Below are positions 8,947-17,688 of a stretch of 64,000 bases of DNA, one piece after another. Origin of the DNA: Rhizobiaceae bacterium (lineage in GTDB: Bacteria > Pseudomonadota > Alphaproteobacteria > Rhizobiales > Rhizobiaceae). Position 1 is the stretch's first letter. Each line of letters starts with the position of its first letter. The notes beneath the pieces are model-generated. The model was not told the DNA's origin and did not search any database. It saw nothing but the letters and a program-made list of their open reading frames with translations. The DNA is taken from contig JAHBYU010000004.1 in assembly GCA_019635775.1 (NCBI GenBank), positions 1 through 64,000 of the forward strand. The letters are read 5' to 3'. The position numbers and the translations under genes are program-made.

Positions 8947-9864
8947 ATGCCGCTAGCCATGAACCGTGAGGTATTCATCACCTGTGCCGTGACCGGATCG
9001 GGCGGCACGCAGGACCGCAGCCCGCATGTGCCTCGTTCGCCAAAGCAGATCGCCGATTCGGCGATCGAGGCGGCGAAAGCGGGTGCTGCAATCGTGCACT
9101 GCCACGTGCGCGATCCGGAAACGGGAAAGCCGCGCCGCGACGTTTCGCTCTATCGCGAGGTGACCGAACGCATCCGTGCGGCGGACGTCGATGTTGTGCT
9201 GAACCTGACCGCCGGCATGGGCGGGGACATGGTATTCGGCGATGTCGAAAATCCCCTGCCGCTCAGGACGCCGGGGACGGACATGGGCGGCGCTTCCAAT
9301 CGTGTGGAGCATGTGCGCCAGTGCCTGCCGGAAATCTGCACCCTCGATTGCGGCACGATGAACTTCAACGAAGCCGACTATGTGATGACCAACACGCCAG
9401 GCATGCTGCGCGCCATGGGCGGCATGATGACCGAAATGGGCGTGAAGCCGGAGATCGAGGCGTTCGATACCGGACATCTCTGGTTTGCCAAGCAACTGGT
9501 GGCAGAGGGCGTCCTGAAGCCGGACGCGCTTGTGCAACTTTGCATGGGCGTGCCGTGGGGCGCGCCGGACGACCTGAACACCTTCATGGCAATGGTCAAC
9601 AACGTGCCCGCTGAATGGACGTTCTCGGCTTTTTCGCTCGGCCGCAACCAGATGGCCTATGCGGCGGCGTCGGTTATTGCCGGCGGCAATGTGCGCGTTG
9701 GCCTGGAAGACAATCTGTGGCTGGACAAGGGCGTGCTGGCAACCAACGCGCAGCTTGTCGAGCGGGCCGTGTCGATCGTGGAAAATCTCGGCGCGCGGGT
9801 TATCGGACCCGAGGAAGTGCGCCAGAAACTCAACCTTACCAAGCGCGCGCCGCTGGCGGCGTAA
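8947..9864 (+). CDS. cdhC: Beta-keto acid cleavage enzyme (BKACE), probable dehydrocarnitine cleavage
   Basis: This 305-residue zinc-dependent TIM-barrel enzyme belongs to the BKACE family (formerly DUF849), which cleaves a beta-keto acid with acetyl-CoA. The metal motif HCHVRDPETGKP begins at His51 and His53; GTMNF and LEDNLWL are also typical. Because carnitine dehydrogenase follows directly, the likely reaction is 3-dehydrocarnitine plus acetyl-CoA to betainyl-CoA plus acetoacetate. GGGAG precedes ATG 8947; a second ATG five codons in is possible. The gene opens the operon. Confidence 0.88.
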   Translation: MPLAMNREVFITCAVTGSGGTQDRSPHVPRSPKQIADSAIEAAKAGAAIVHCHVRDPETGKPRRDVSLYREVTERIRAADVDVVLNLTAGMGGDMVFGDVENPLPLRTPGTDMGGASNRVEHVRQCLPEICTLDCGTMNFNEADYVMTNTPGMLRAMGGMMTEMGVKPEIEAFDTGHLWFAKQLVAEGVLKPDALVQLCMGVPWGAPDDLNTFMAMVNNVPAEWTFSAFSLGRNQMAYAAASVIAGGNVRVGLEDNLWLDKGVLATNAQLVERAVSIVENLGARVIGPEEVRQKLNLTKRAPLAA

Positions 9865-9878
9865 TCGGAGACATGTCC

Positions 9879-11045
9879 ATGACCATCGCAAAGGCGGCCG
9901 CCATCGGCGGCGGCGTGATCGGAGCGGGCTGGGTTGCCCGCCTTCTTCTAAACGGCATCGACGTGGCGATCTACGATCCGGATCCGGAGGCGTCGCGCAA
10001 GGTAGGCGAAGTGATGAAAGGCGCGCGCCGCGCCTACCGCAAGATGCTGCCGGACGGGCTGCCGAAGGAAGGCAAACTGACCTTCGCCAAGACGATCGCG
10101 GAAGCGGTGAAGGACGCGGATTTCATCCAGGAGAGCGTTCCGGAGCGGCTCGACCTGAAGCACAGGGTGCTGGCCGAGATCGACAACCACGCGCCGGCCA
10201 ACTCAATCGTCGGCTCCTCGACTTCCGGCATCAAGCCGACTGACATGCAGGTGGCGATGAAGAAGCACCCGGAGCGGCTGGTGGTCGGCCATCCGTTCAA
10301 CCCGGTCTACCTCCTGCCGCTCGTCGAGATCGTCGGTGGCGAGCAGACATTTCCCGAAGCGATCGAGGTCGCCAGGGAAATCTACGCCTCCATCGGCATG
10401 AAACCCGTCGTAATCCGCAAGGAGATCGAGGCCTTCGTCGGCGACCGCCTGCTCGAAGCCGCCTGGCGCGAGGCGCTGTGGCTGGTCAAGGACGGCATCT
10501 GCACGGTCGAAGAACTTGACGACATCATGCGCTACTCTTTCGGCATACGCTGGGCGCAGATGGGTATGTTCCAGGTCTATCGCGTCGCAGGCGGCGAGGC
10601 GGGCATGCGCCATTTCATGGCCCAGTTCGGGCCGTGCCTGAAATGGCCGTGGACCAAGCTGGTGGACGTGCCGGAGTTCAACGACGAACTGGTCGACCTG
10701 ATTGCCACGCAATCGGACGAACAGTCGGGCAAGTGGTCGATCCGCGAGCTGGAGAAAATCCGCGACGACAATCTGGTCGCGATCATGGAAGCGCTGAGCC
10801 GCCAGAACAAGGGCAAGGGCTGGGGCGCGGGCGAGCTCTACAACGGCTACACCAAGCAGCTTGCAAGCCTCGCCTCGAAGAAGGCAAAGCCGGCGCTGAA
10901 GAGCAAGGCAGCCAAATCGGCGGCCAAGGCGAAGGCCGCGAAACCGGCCAAGAAGTCGGTCGCGCAGAAGGCCTCGGCAAAGCCGCTGAAGAAGGCTGCT
11001 GCCAAGAAGACCGCCTCCAGGAAAACTTCCGGGAAGAAGGGCTGA
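9879..11045 (+). CDS. cdhA: L-carnitine dehydrogenase with Lys/Ala-rich C-terminal tail
   Basis: This 388-residue enzyme of the 3-hydroxyacyl-CoA dehydrogenase superfamily would oxidise L-carnitine to 3-dehydrocarnitine with NAD. GGGVIGAGWVARLLL near the N terminus is the Rossmann nucleotide-binding loop. SSTSGIKPTDMQ and VVGHPFNPVYLLPLVEIVGG are family-typical. After about residue 333 the protein changes abruptly into a 55-residue tail with 20 lysines plus Ala, Pro and Ser, like histone H1/AlgP tails. Some rhizobial carnitine dehydrogenases instead carry a thioesterase-like domain there (from memory). ATG 9879 lies eight bases after GGAG; ATG 9873 is too close. It is 14 bases from the BKACE gene. 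Confidence 0.88.
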   Translation: MTIAKAAAIGGGVIGAGWVARLLLNGIDVAIYDPDPEASRKVGEVMKGARRAYRKMLPDGLPKEGKLTFAKTIAEAVKDADFIQESVPERLDLKHRVLAEIDNHAPANSIVGSSTSGIKPTDMQVAMKKHPERLVVGHPFNPVYLLPLVEIVGGEQTFPEAIEVAREIYASIGMKPVVIRKEIEAFVGDRLLEAAWREALWLVKDGICTVEELDDIMRYSFGIRWAQMGMFQVYRVAGGEAGMRHFMAQFGPCLKWPWTKLVDVPEFNDELVDLIATQSDEQSGKWSIRELEKIRDDNLVAIMEALSRQNKGKGWGAGELYNGYTKQLASLASKKAKPALKSKAAKSAAKAKAAKPAKKSVAQKASAKPLKKAAAKKTASRKTSGKKG

Positions 11046-11050
11046 TCGCC

Positions 11051-12226
11051 ATGAACTTCGGCCTTTCGGAAGAGCAGAAGCTTATCGTCGAGACGACCCG
11101 AGCCTTCGTCGAGAACGAGCTTTACCCGCACGAGCTGGAAGTGGAACGGACCGGCGTGCTCCGGCCTGCTCTCATCGAGCAACTGAAAGCCAAGGCCATC
11201 GAGGCCGGGCTCTACGCGGCCAACATGCCTGCCGATGTGGGCGGCGCAGGGCTCGATACCGTTTCGTGGTTGCTCTACGAAAAAGAACTGGGCCGCGCCA
11301 ACTATGCCCTGCACTGGACCTGCGTGGCGCGGCCGTCCAACATCCTGCTTGCAGGCACGCCCGAGCAGCGCGAGAAATATCTGTTTCCCTGCATTCGCGG
11401 CGAGAAGTCCGACTGCCTTGCCATGACCGAGCCCGGAGCGGGATCGGACCTGCGCGGCATGAAGGCGAGCGCCGTGCAGGATGGCGACGACTGGGTGCTG
11501 AACGGCACCAAGCACTTCATCAGCCATGCCGACGTCGCCGACTTCGCCATCGTGTTCATGGCATCGGGCGAAGAGGATAGTGTTGCCGGTTCGGGGCGCG
11601 GAAAACGCAAGAAGATCACGGCGTTTTTCGTGGACAAGGGCACGCCGGGCTTCACGGTGCGCGAAGGTTATCGCAACGTGTCGCATCGCGGCTACACAAA
11701 CTCGGTGCTGGAGTTCGACAATTGCCGCCTGCCGTCGAGCCAGATCCTTGGCGAGGTCCACAAGGGATTCGAGGTGGCGAACTCATGGCTGGGCGCGACG
11801 CGGCTGCAGGTCGGAGCGACCTGTCTGGGACGTGCCGAACGCGCACTTCGCCATGCCATCGACTACGCGGCGCAGCGCGAACAGTTCGGCCAGCAGATCG
11901 GCAAGTTCCAGGGCGTGTCCTTCAAGCTCGCCGACATGGCGACGGAGCTCAAGGCCGCCGAACTGATGATCCTGGAAGCCGCGTGGAAGTACGACCAGGG
12001 CACGGTGACCGACCAGGACATGGCGATGGCCAAGCTGAAGGCCACGGAGATGCTGGCCTTTGTCGCCGACGAGGCGATCCAGATCCACGGCGGCATGGGC
12101 CTGATGGACGACCTGCCGCTGGAGCGGATCTGGCGCGACGCGCGCGTGGAGCGCATCTGGGAGGGCACGAGCGAAATCCAGCGCCACATCATCTCGCGCG
12201 CCCTGCTGAGGGCGGTGGGAGGCTAG
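11051..12226 (+). CDS. Acyl-CoA dehydrogenase, possibly gamma-butyrobetainyl/crotonobetainyl-CoA (CaiA-like)
   Basis: This 391-residue FAD flavoprotein shows the standard acyl-CoA dehydrogenase layout. An N-terminal helical domain starts NFGLSEEQK. A middle beta domain carries CLAMTEPGAGSDL and NGTKHFIS. The C-terminal helical domain has the catalytic Glu371 in IWEGTSEIQ. It begins five bases after carnitine dehydrogenase. With CaiD and an acyl-CoA ligase in the same operon, it most likely converts gamma-butyrobetainyl-CoA to crotonobetainyl-CoA, feeding carnitine formation. That substrate is inference from context; the family is certain. Confidence 0.88.
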   Translation: MNFGLSEEQKLIVETTRAFVENELYPHELEVERTGVLRPALIEQLKAKAIEAGLYAANMPADVGGAGLDTVSWLLYEKELGRANYALHWTCVARPSNILLAGTPEQREKYLFPCIRGEKSDCLAMTEPGAGSDLRGMKASAVQDGDDWVLNGTKHFISHADVADFAIVFMASGEEDSVAGSGRGKRKKITAFFVDKGTPGFTVREGYRNVSHRGYTNSVLEFDNCRLPSSQILGEVHKGFEVANSWLGATRLQVGATCLGRAERALRHAIDYAAQREQFGQQIGKFQGVSFKLADMATELKAAELMILEAAWKYDQGTVTDQDMAMAKLKATEMLAFVADEAIQIHGGMGLMDDLPLERIWRDARVERIWEGTSEIQRHIISRALLRAVGG

Positions 12227-12231
12227 CTTCG

Positions 12232-12966
12232 ATGGCAAGGCCCGGCATCCGGGAGACCGACCTCTACCTGCCGGTGAAGCGGCTGCTCGAAGGGCAGGGC
12301 TACACGGTCAAGGGCGAGGTCGGCGCAGCCGATGTCGTGGCCGTGCGCGGCGAGGAGGACCCGGTCATCGTGGAACTGAAGGCAGGCTTTTCGCTTTCGC
12401 TGTTTCACCAGGCGGTGGAGCGGCAGGCGATCACCGATGCCGTCTATGTGGCCGTGCCGCAGGTGACAGGGCGCGCCTCGTATCGCGCCCTGGTCGACAA
12501 CCGGAAGCTCTGCCGCCGTCTGGGCCTCGGACTTATTACCGTGCGGCTCTCCGACGGCTTCGTCGAAATCCATTGCGACCCGGAGCCTTACAGGCCACGC
12601 CAGTCAAAACCGCGCAAGACGCGTCTGTTGCGCGAATTCGTGCGGCTGGTCGGCGATCCCAACAGCGGCGGCGCGACCCGGAAGCGGCTGGTCACGGGTT
12701 ATCGGCAGGAGGCGCTGCGCTGCCTGGCACTCCTGCAGCAGGCGGGGCCGACCAAGGCGTCGGAAGTGGCGCGGCAGACGGCGATCGCGCATGCACGCCG
12801 GCTGATGTCCGACAACCACTATGGCTGGTTCGAGCGCATGGGCGCTGGAATCTACGCGCTGAGCCCGAAGGGCGTGAGCGCGATCGAAGACTACGCCGCA
12901 GAAATTGAAAGCATGGCCACTGCCAGGCCTCCGGAATCCACGACAGAAACGATTGCTGCCCAATGA
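12232..12966 (+). CDS. DUF2161 family, PD-(D/E)XK-fold putative nuclease
   Basis: A 244-residue protein matching DUF2161, annotated elsewhere as a putative PD-(D/E)XK phosphodiesterase. The core reads Asp34 (GAADVVAV), then VIVELKAG with Glu48 and Lys50, then Gln-rich FHQAVERQ, the usual order of this nuclease fold. The C-terminal part (about 150-225) looks like a winged-helix module. It starts after a GGGAGG site five bases beyond the acyl-CoA dehydrogenase stop, and its own stop overlaps the ligase start (ATGA). It is thus tightly embedded in a metabolic operon. The function is unknown; the active-site residues appear intact. Confidence 0.75.
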   Translation: MARPGIRETDLYLPVKRLLEGQGYTVKGEVGAADVVAVRGEEDPVIVELKAGFSLSLFHQAVERQAITDAVYVAVPQVTGRASYRALVDNRKLCRRLGLGLITVRLSDGFVEIHCDPEPYRPRQSKPRKTRLLREFVRLVGDPNSGGATRKRLVTGYRQEALRCLALLQQAGPTKASEVARQTAIAHARRLMSDNHYGWFERMGAGIYALSPKGVSAIEDYAAEIESMATARPPESTTETIAAQ

Positions 12967-15065
12967 CGCCAAAGCCCCGCGACCTTTCCCGCCTCCTGAG
13001 GCCCAAATCGATAGCCGTCGTCGGCGGTGGGTTCTTCGCGCCGAATGTCGTCAAGCAGTGCCTCAAGATGGATTTCGCAGGCGACATCTGGCCGGTACAT
13101 CCCTCCAAGGATGCGATCGAAGGCGTGAAGGCCTATCGCTCGCTGGCCGACCTGCCGGCGGCGCCTGACGCCACCTTCATCGGCGTAAACCGCAACCTGA
13201 CCGTCGACATCGTGCGCGAGTTGCGCGAATCCGGCGCAGGCGGAGCGATCTGCTTCGCGGCGGGCTTTCGCGAGACGAGCAGCTACGATGCGGATGGCGA
13301 GCGGCTCCAGCAGGCGCTGGTGGAGGCGGCTGGCGATATGGCGGTCATAGGCCCGAACTGCTACGGGCTGATCAACTATGCCGACGGCGCGCTGCTCTGG
13401 CCTGACCAGCATGGCGGTCGCCGCCTCAAGGAAGGCGAGCGGGGGGCTGCGATCATCACGCAGTCCTCCAACATCGCCTGCAACCTGACCATGCAGACGC
13501 GCGGGCTGCCGCTTGCCTACATGATGACCGCCGGAAACCAGGCGCAGACGGGCCTTTCGGAGATGGCGCTCGGGTTGATCGAGGACGCCAGAGTGTCGTG
13601 CCTCGGCCTGCACATCGAGGGCTTCGACAGGGCAGCCGGTTTCGAGCGGCTGGCGGCGCGCGCGAGGGAGCTGAAAAAGCCGATCGTCGCGGTGAAGGTC
13701 GGGCGTTCCGAGCAGGCCAGGGCGGCGACCGTCTCCCATACCGCCTCGCTCGCCGGCTCGGACGCGGCATCCGATGCTTTCCTGAAACGGCTCGGCATAC
13801 CGCGCGTCGACACGATCCCGGCTTTCCTCGAGGCGCTCAAGCTTTTCCATGCGGTCGGACCGCTGGACAGCTACACGCTGTCCTCGATGAGCTGTTCGGG
13901 CGGCGAGGCATCCGTAATGGCCGACACGGCGGAGGGCCGGCCCCTGTCGTTCCCGAAGCTGACGGACGAGCATCGCGCGCGCATCCAGGAAACGCTCGGG
14001 CCGCTGGTCGCGGTCGCCAACCCGCTCGACTACAATACCTATATCTGGGCCAACGAACCGGCGATGACGGCGACATTCTCCGCGATGGTGTCCGGCGGGT
14101 TCGGGCTGAACATGCTCGTGCTCGACTTTCCGCGCATCGACCGATGCTCGGACGCCGACTGGTGGTGGACCATCAACGCCTTCGAGGCGGCGGTGAAGGA
14201 AAACAACGCCAAGGGCGCGGTGGTCACGTCGATGGCCGAAAACATACCCGAAGGTCATGCGGAGGAATTGTTGCGACGTGGCTTGGTGCCGATCCTCGGC
14301 ATCGCGGAGGCGATGGATGCGGCAGGCGCGGCGGCCTTCGTGGGCGAGGCGTGGAAGCTGCCCGCCGCTGCACCCGTCGGCGCGTCAGGCCACTCCGGCC
14401 CGTCGGCCCAATCGTCCCCAGGCGGAGAGCCCTCGCATTCCGTCGATGAAGCATCGGCCAAGGCCATGCTTGCGGGTGCCGGTCTTTCGGTGCCGCAAGG
14501 GCGGCGCACCGCAACGGTCGACGAGACGGTGGTCGCGGCAGACGCGCTCGGCTATCCCATCGCGCTGAAGGCGTTGGGCGTGGCGCACAAGTCGGAAGCC
14601 GGCGCGGTGAAACTCAACCTTAGGGATGAGGCTTCCGTCCGCTCGGCCGCCGAAGCGTTGCTGGGGCTGGGTGACGGGCTCTATGTCGAGCGCATGGTGG
14701 AGGGCGGCGTCGCCGAGCTTATCGTCGGCGTGACGCGCGATCCGCTTTTCGGGCCGGTGATGACGGTCGGGTCCGGCGGCGTGCTGGTCGAATTGCTGAA
14801 GGACAGCGCCACCTTGCTCCTGCCGGCAAGCCGGGACGATGTTGAAGCGGCGTTGCGTGGCTTGAAGCTTTTCCCGCTCCTCGACGGATTCCGGGGGCGA
14901 CCGAAAGCCGATCTGGTTGCTGCGGTGGAAGCCATCATGAAGATTTCCGATTTTGCGCTGGCCAATGCCGCTACGCTGGCTGAACTCGATGTCAATCCGT
15001 TGATCGTCTGCGCCGAAGGCAAGGGCGCATGGGTCGCGGACGCGCTGCTCGTCAAGGAGAACTAG
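12963..15065 (+). CDS. Fused ADP-forming acyl-CoA synthetase (acetate-CoA ligase family)
   Basis: A 700-residue single-chain NDP-forming acyl-CoA ligase. Domains in order are CoA binding (about 1-135, IAVVGGGFFAP), succinyl-CoA-synthetase-like (about 145-460) with SHTASLAGSD carrying the phosphorylated His259, and an ATP-grasp part (about 485-700). A Ser/Gly/Pro-rich linker separates the last two. In this operon it probably activates a betaine such as gamma-butyrobetaine, carnitine or crotonobetaine to its CoA ester. That role is more often filled by AMP-forming CaiC or CoA-transferase CaiB. The substrate is inference. It overlaps DUF2161 by four bases and abuts caiD. Confidence 0.87.
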   Translation: MTPKPRDLSRLLRPKSIAVVGGGFFAPNVVKQCLKMDFAGDIWPVHPSKDAIEGVKAYRSLADLPAAPDATFIGVNRNLTVDIVRELRESGAGGAICFAAGFRETSSYDADGERLQQALVEAAGDMAVIGPNCYGLINYADGALLWPDQHGGRRLKEGERGAAIITQSSNIACNLTMQTRGLPLAYMMTAGNQAQTGLSEMALGLIEDARVSCLGLHIEGFDRAAGFERLAARARELKKPIVAVKVGRSEQARAATVSHTASLAGSDAASDAFLKRLGIPRVDTIPAFLEALKLFHAVGPLDSYTLSSMSCSGGEASVMADTAEGRPLSFPKLTDEHRARIQETLGPLVAVANPLDYNTYIWANEPAMTATFSAMVSGGFGLNMLVLDFPRIDRCSDADWWWTINAFEAAVKENNAKGAVVTSMAENIPEGHAEELLRRGLVPILGIAEAMDAAGAAAFVGEAWKLPAAAPVGASGHSGPSAQSSPGGEPSHSVDEASAKAMLAGAGLSVPQGRRTATVDETVVAADALGYPIALKALGVAHKSEAGAVKLNLRDEASVRSAAEALLGLGDGLYVERMVEGGVAELIVGVTRDPLFGPVMTVGSGGVLVELLKDSATLLLPASRDDVEAALRGLKLFPLLDGFRGRPKADLVAAVEAIMKISDFALANAATLAELDVNPLIVCAEGKGAWVADALLVKEN

Positions 15066-15848
15066 ATGACCGACGTTATCACCACGCGCCGCGAGGGCGG
15101 CGTATTCGAAGTCACGCTGGACCGGCCCAAGGCCAATGCCATCGACCTGAAGACGTCGCGGCAGATGGGCGAGACCTTCAAGGCCTTCCGCGACGATCCG
15201 GAACTTCGGGTCGCCATCGTCAAGACGGCCGGCGACAAGTTCTTCTGCGCCGGCTGGGATCTCAAGGCCGCCGCCGGCGGCGACGCGGTGGACGGCGACT
15301 ACGGCGTCGGCGGTTTTGCCGGCCTGCAGGAACTGCGCGACATGAACAAGCCGGTGATCGCCTGCGTCAACGGCATGGCGGTTGGCGGCGGCTTCGAACT
15401 GGCGCTTTCCTGCGACCTTATCTACGCGTCGGACCATTCGAGCTTCGCGCTGCCGGAAATCCGCGCCGGGACGCTGGCGGATGCCGCCACCATCAAGCTG
15501 CCGAAGCGCATTCCCTATCACGTCGCCATGGACCTGCTTTTGACCGGGCGCTGGATGGATGTCGCCGAAGCGCATCGCTGGGGTCTCGTCAACGAGGTGC
15601 TTCCCAAGGAAAAGCTGGAGGATCGCGTCTGGGAGATCGCGAAGCTGCTGGCATCAGGCCCGCCGCTGGTGTTCGCGGCGATCAAGGAAACCGCGCGCGA
15701 AGCGGAAGGCGCGAAGTTCCAGGACATCATGAACCGCGTGACCAAGCGCCAGTTGCGAACAGTGGACGTGCTCTACGGGTCGGAGGACAACATGGAAGGC
15801 TTCAAGGCGTTTGCCGAGAAGCGCGACCCGGTCTGGAAGGGTCGCTGA
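15066..15848 (+). CDS. caiD: Carnitinyl-CoA dehydratase (crotonobetainyl-CoA hydratase)
   Basis: A 260-residue crotonase-fold enzyme that interconverts crotonobetainyl-CoA and L-carnitinyl-CoA. It aligns by eye with Escherichia coli CaiD along its length. The shared LDRPKANAID and AGWDLKAAA are present, both acidic active-site residues fall at the same numbers (Glu111 and Glu131), and the C terminus FAEKRDPVWKGR is the same. It follows the ligase gene without a gap and closes the operon. It links the acyl-CoA dehydrogenase product to carnitine dehydrogenase, although a thioesterase or CoA transfer is still needed to release free carnitine. Confidence 0.92.
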   Translation: MTDVITTRREGGVFEVTLDRPKANAIDLKTSRQMGETFKAFRDDPELRVAIVKTAGDKFFCAGWDLKAAAGGDAVDGDYGVGGFAGLQELRDMNKPVIACVNGMAVGGGFELALSCDLIYASDHSSFALPEIRAGTLADAATIKLPKRIPYHVAMDLLLTGRWMDVAEAHRWGLVNEVLPKEKLEDRVWEIAKLLASGPPLVFAAIKETAREAEGAKFQDIMNRVTKRQLRTVDVLYGSEDNMEGFKAFAEKRDPVWKGR

Positions 15849-15933
15849 GCCGATAGGCTAATCTCCATCGCACATGCTCCTGACGCAAGGCTGTCAGCAC
15901 GATCCGACGATCGGTCTCGCTGGCACATTGCGG

Positions 15934-15954
15934 GATCGCGTCAAAAACGCGATC
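15934..15954. other. Perfect 8-bp inverted repeat between caiD and the MFS gene
   Basis: GATCGCGT and ACGCGATC flank a CAAAA loop. It could end the carnitine operon as a hairpin, although no U-run follows, or serve as an operator for the efflux pump that starts 70 bases later. No regulator gene is adjacent to the pump. Confidence 0.4.
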
Positions 15955-16024
15955 TGACGTGCCGATCGCCAGAGTGTCGGATTCGCCGGCGCCGGATCGT
16001 CCTTTGCGAAAACAGGAGCGAGCC

Positions 16025-17602
16025 ATGGAACAGTCCGCAAGCAATGCCGGCAGCATTCCGCGCAAGGCGACCAGCCGCGAATGGATAGGTCTCGGCGTGA
16101 TTGCGCTGCCATGCCTGCTTTATTCGATGGATCTGACGGTGTTGAACCTCGCCGTCCCCGCGATAACGGCAGACCTCAACCCCAGCGCCACACAGCTTCT
16201 CTGGATCGTGGACATATACGGCTTCATGATCGCCGGCATGCTCATCACAATGGGCACGCTCGGCGACCGGATTGGCAGGCGAAAGCTGCTGATGATCGGC
16301 GCCTTCGCGTTCGGTCTGGCGTCCATCCTGGCAGCGTTCTCGACGAGCGCGGAAATGCTCATCGTGGCGCGCGCAATACTCGGGCTGTCGGCGGCGACGC
16401 TGGCGCCATCCACGCTTTCGCTGATCTCCAACATGTTTCCCGATCCGAAGGAGCGGACGTTGGCGATCGGCGTATGGATCTCCAGTTTCTCCGCCGGCGG
16501 CGCGATCGGCCCGGTGATCGGCGGCATTTTGCTGACCTGGTTCTGGTGGGGCTCGGTGTTCCTGATCGCTGTCCCGGTTATGGTGGTGCTGCTTGCCGTC
16601 GCGCCATTCCTGCTGCCGGAATACAAGGACGAGAATGCAGGACGGATCGACCTGACGAGCGCGGTCCTCTCCCTCAGCGCTGTCCTAGCGTTGATCTACG
16701 GCATCAAGCATGCCGCATCCTACGCGCTCGACGCTGAAGCGATCGCCGCGATCGTGACCGGACTGGCGCTGGGCGTGGTATTCGTGCGGCGGCAACGCCG
16801 GCTTGCCGAACCGCTGATCGACCTTCGCCTTTTTTCATCAGTGACATTTTCCGCATCGCTCGGCATCAATGTGCTGGGCTTCTTTGCCGCGTTCGGCATC
16901 TTCCTGCTGACGGCGCAATACCTGCAACTCGTGCTCGGCTTGTCGCCGCTTGCGGCGGGTCTGTGGAGCGCACCGTCGTCGATCGGTTTCATCGTCGGCT
17001 CGCTGCTTGCGCCAAAATTGCTCGACAACATGCGGCCGGCCTACATCATGGCCGGCGGCTATCCGGTGACTGCTGTCAGCTTCCTGATCATGGCGCAGGC
17101 GGCGTCGATGGCCTCGCTTCACCTGCTGATCTCGTCCTTTATCCTCATGTCGTTCGGGCTGGCACCCATCTTCACGCTCTCAACAGACCTCATCATCGGA
17201 AGCGCTCCGCCGGAGCGCGCCGGAAGCGCGGCCGGCCTTGCCGAAACGAGCTCCGAGTTTGGCGGTGCGCTCGGAATTGCCGTGCTTGGCAGCATCGTGA
17301 CGGCGCTTTATGCCAGCGGAATGGCTGGGTTTTATGCCGGCGGGATTGACGACGGCTCGATGGTGATCGCGCGCCAGACTATCGGGGGCGCGGTGGCTGA
17401 GGCGCAGCGCGCAGGCGGGGCCGCAGGCGATCTGCTGCTTGCGGAGGCTCGTGTAGCCTACGGGAACGCCTTCCGGGCGGTCACGCTGGTCTGCGCGGTC
17501 GTGTCTGTCCTCGCCGGGCTGGTCGCCCTTCTGGTGCTCGGCCGGATCAAGCCGGATGCCGGACAGCAAGGCGAAGCGTCATGTGTGTCGGAAGTGGCCT
17601 GA
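16025..17602 (+). CDS. MFS multidrug efflux transporter, DHA2/SmvA-like
   Basis: A 525-residue inner-membrane transporter with about 14 hydrophobic segments, typical of the DHA2 drug:proton antiporters. Motifs are visible: LLYSMDLTVLNLAVPAI in the first helix (motif D1-like), GTLGDRIGRRKLL in the loop between helices 2 and 3, and SFSAGGAIGPVIGG in helix 5 (motif C, antiporter signature). Relatives such as SmvA and QacA export quaternary ammonium compounds and methyl viologen. ATG 16025 follows a CAGGAG site. The substrate is inference. Confidence 0.9.
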   Translation: MEQSASNAGSIPRKATSREWIGLGVIALPCLLYSMDLTVLNLAVPAITADLNPSATQLLWIVDIYGFMIAGMLITMGTLGDRIGRRKLLMIGAFAFGLASILAAFSTSAEMLIVARAILGLSAATLAPSTLSLISNMFPDPKERTLAIGVWISSFSAGGAIGPVIGGILLTWFWWGSVFLIAVPVMVVLLAVAPFLLPEYKDENAGRIDLTSAVLSLSAVLALIYGIKHAASYALDAEAIAAIVTGLALGVVFVRRQRRLAEPLIDLRLFSSVTFSASLGINVLGFFAAFGIFLLTAQYLQLVLGLSPLAAGLWSAPSSIGFIVGSLLAPKLLDNMRPAYIMAGGYPVTAVSFLIMAQAASMASLHLLISSFILMSFGLAPIFTLSTDLIIGSAPPERAGSAAGLAETSSEFGGALGIAVLGSIVTALYASGMAGFYAGGIDDGSMVIARQTIGGAVAEAQRAGGAAGDLLLAEARVAYGNAFRAVTLVCAVVSVLAGLVALLVLGRIKPDAGQQGEASCVSEVA

Positions 17603-17688
17603 CACTCAGACCGAGGGCCGTGCAGGTCTTGCGCACACGTGCTTTGACGGACATGATGCGGGCTGCTGTATACCCTTGGCGGGGATCG

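Noticed and set aside
12232-12966. DUF2161 gene as part of a phage-defence island
   Set aside because: It is flanked and coupled to metabolic genes with no restriction, toxin or integrase genes nearby.
15934-15954. Rho-independent terminator for the carnitine operon
   Set aside because: The stem is perfect but no T run follows, so it is kept only as an inverted repeat of unknown role.
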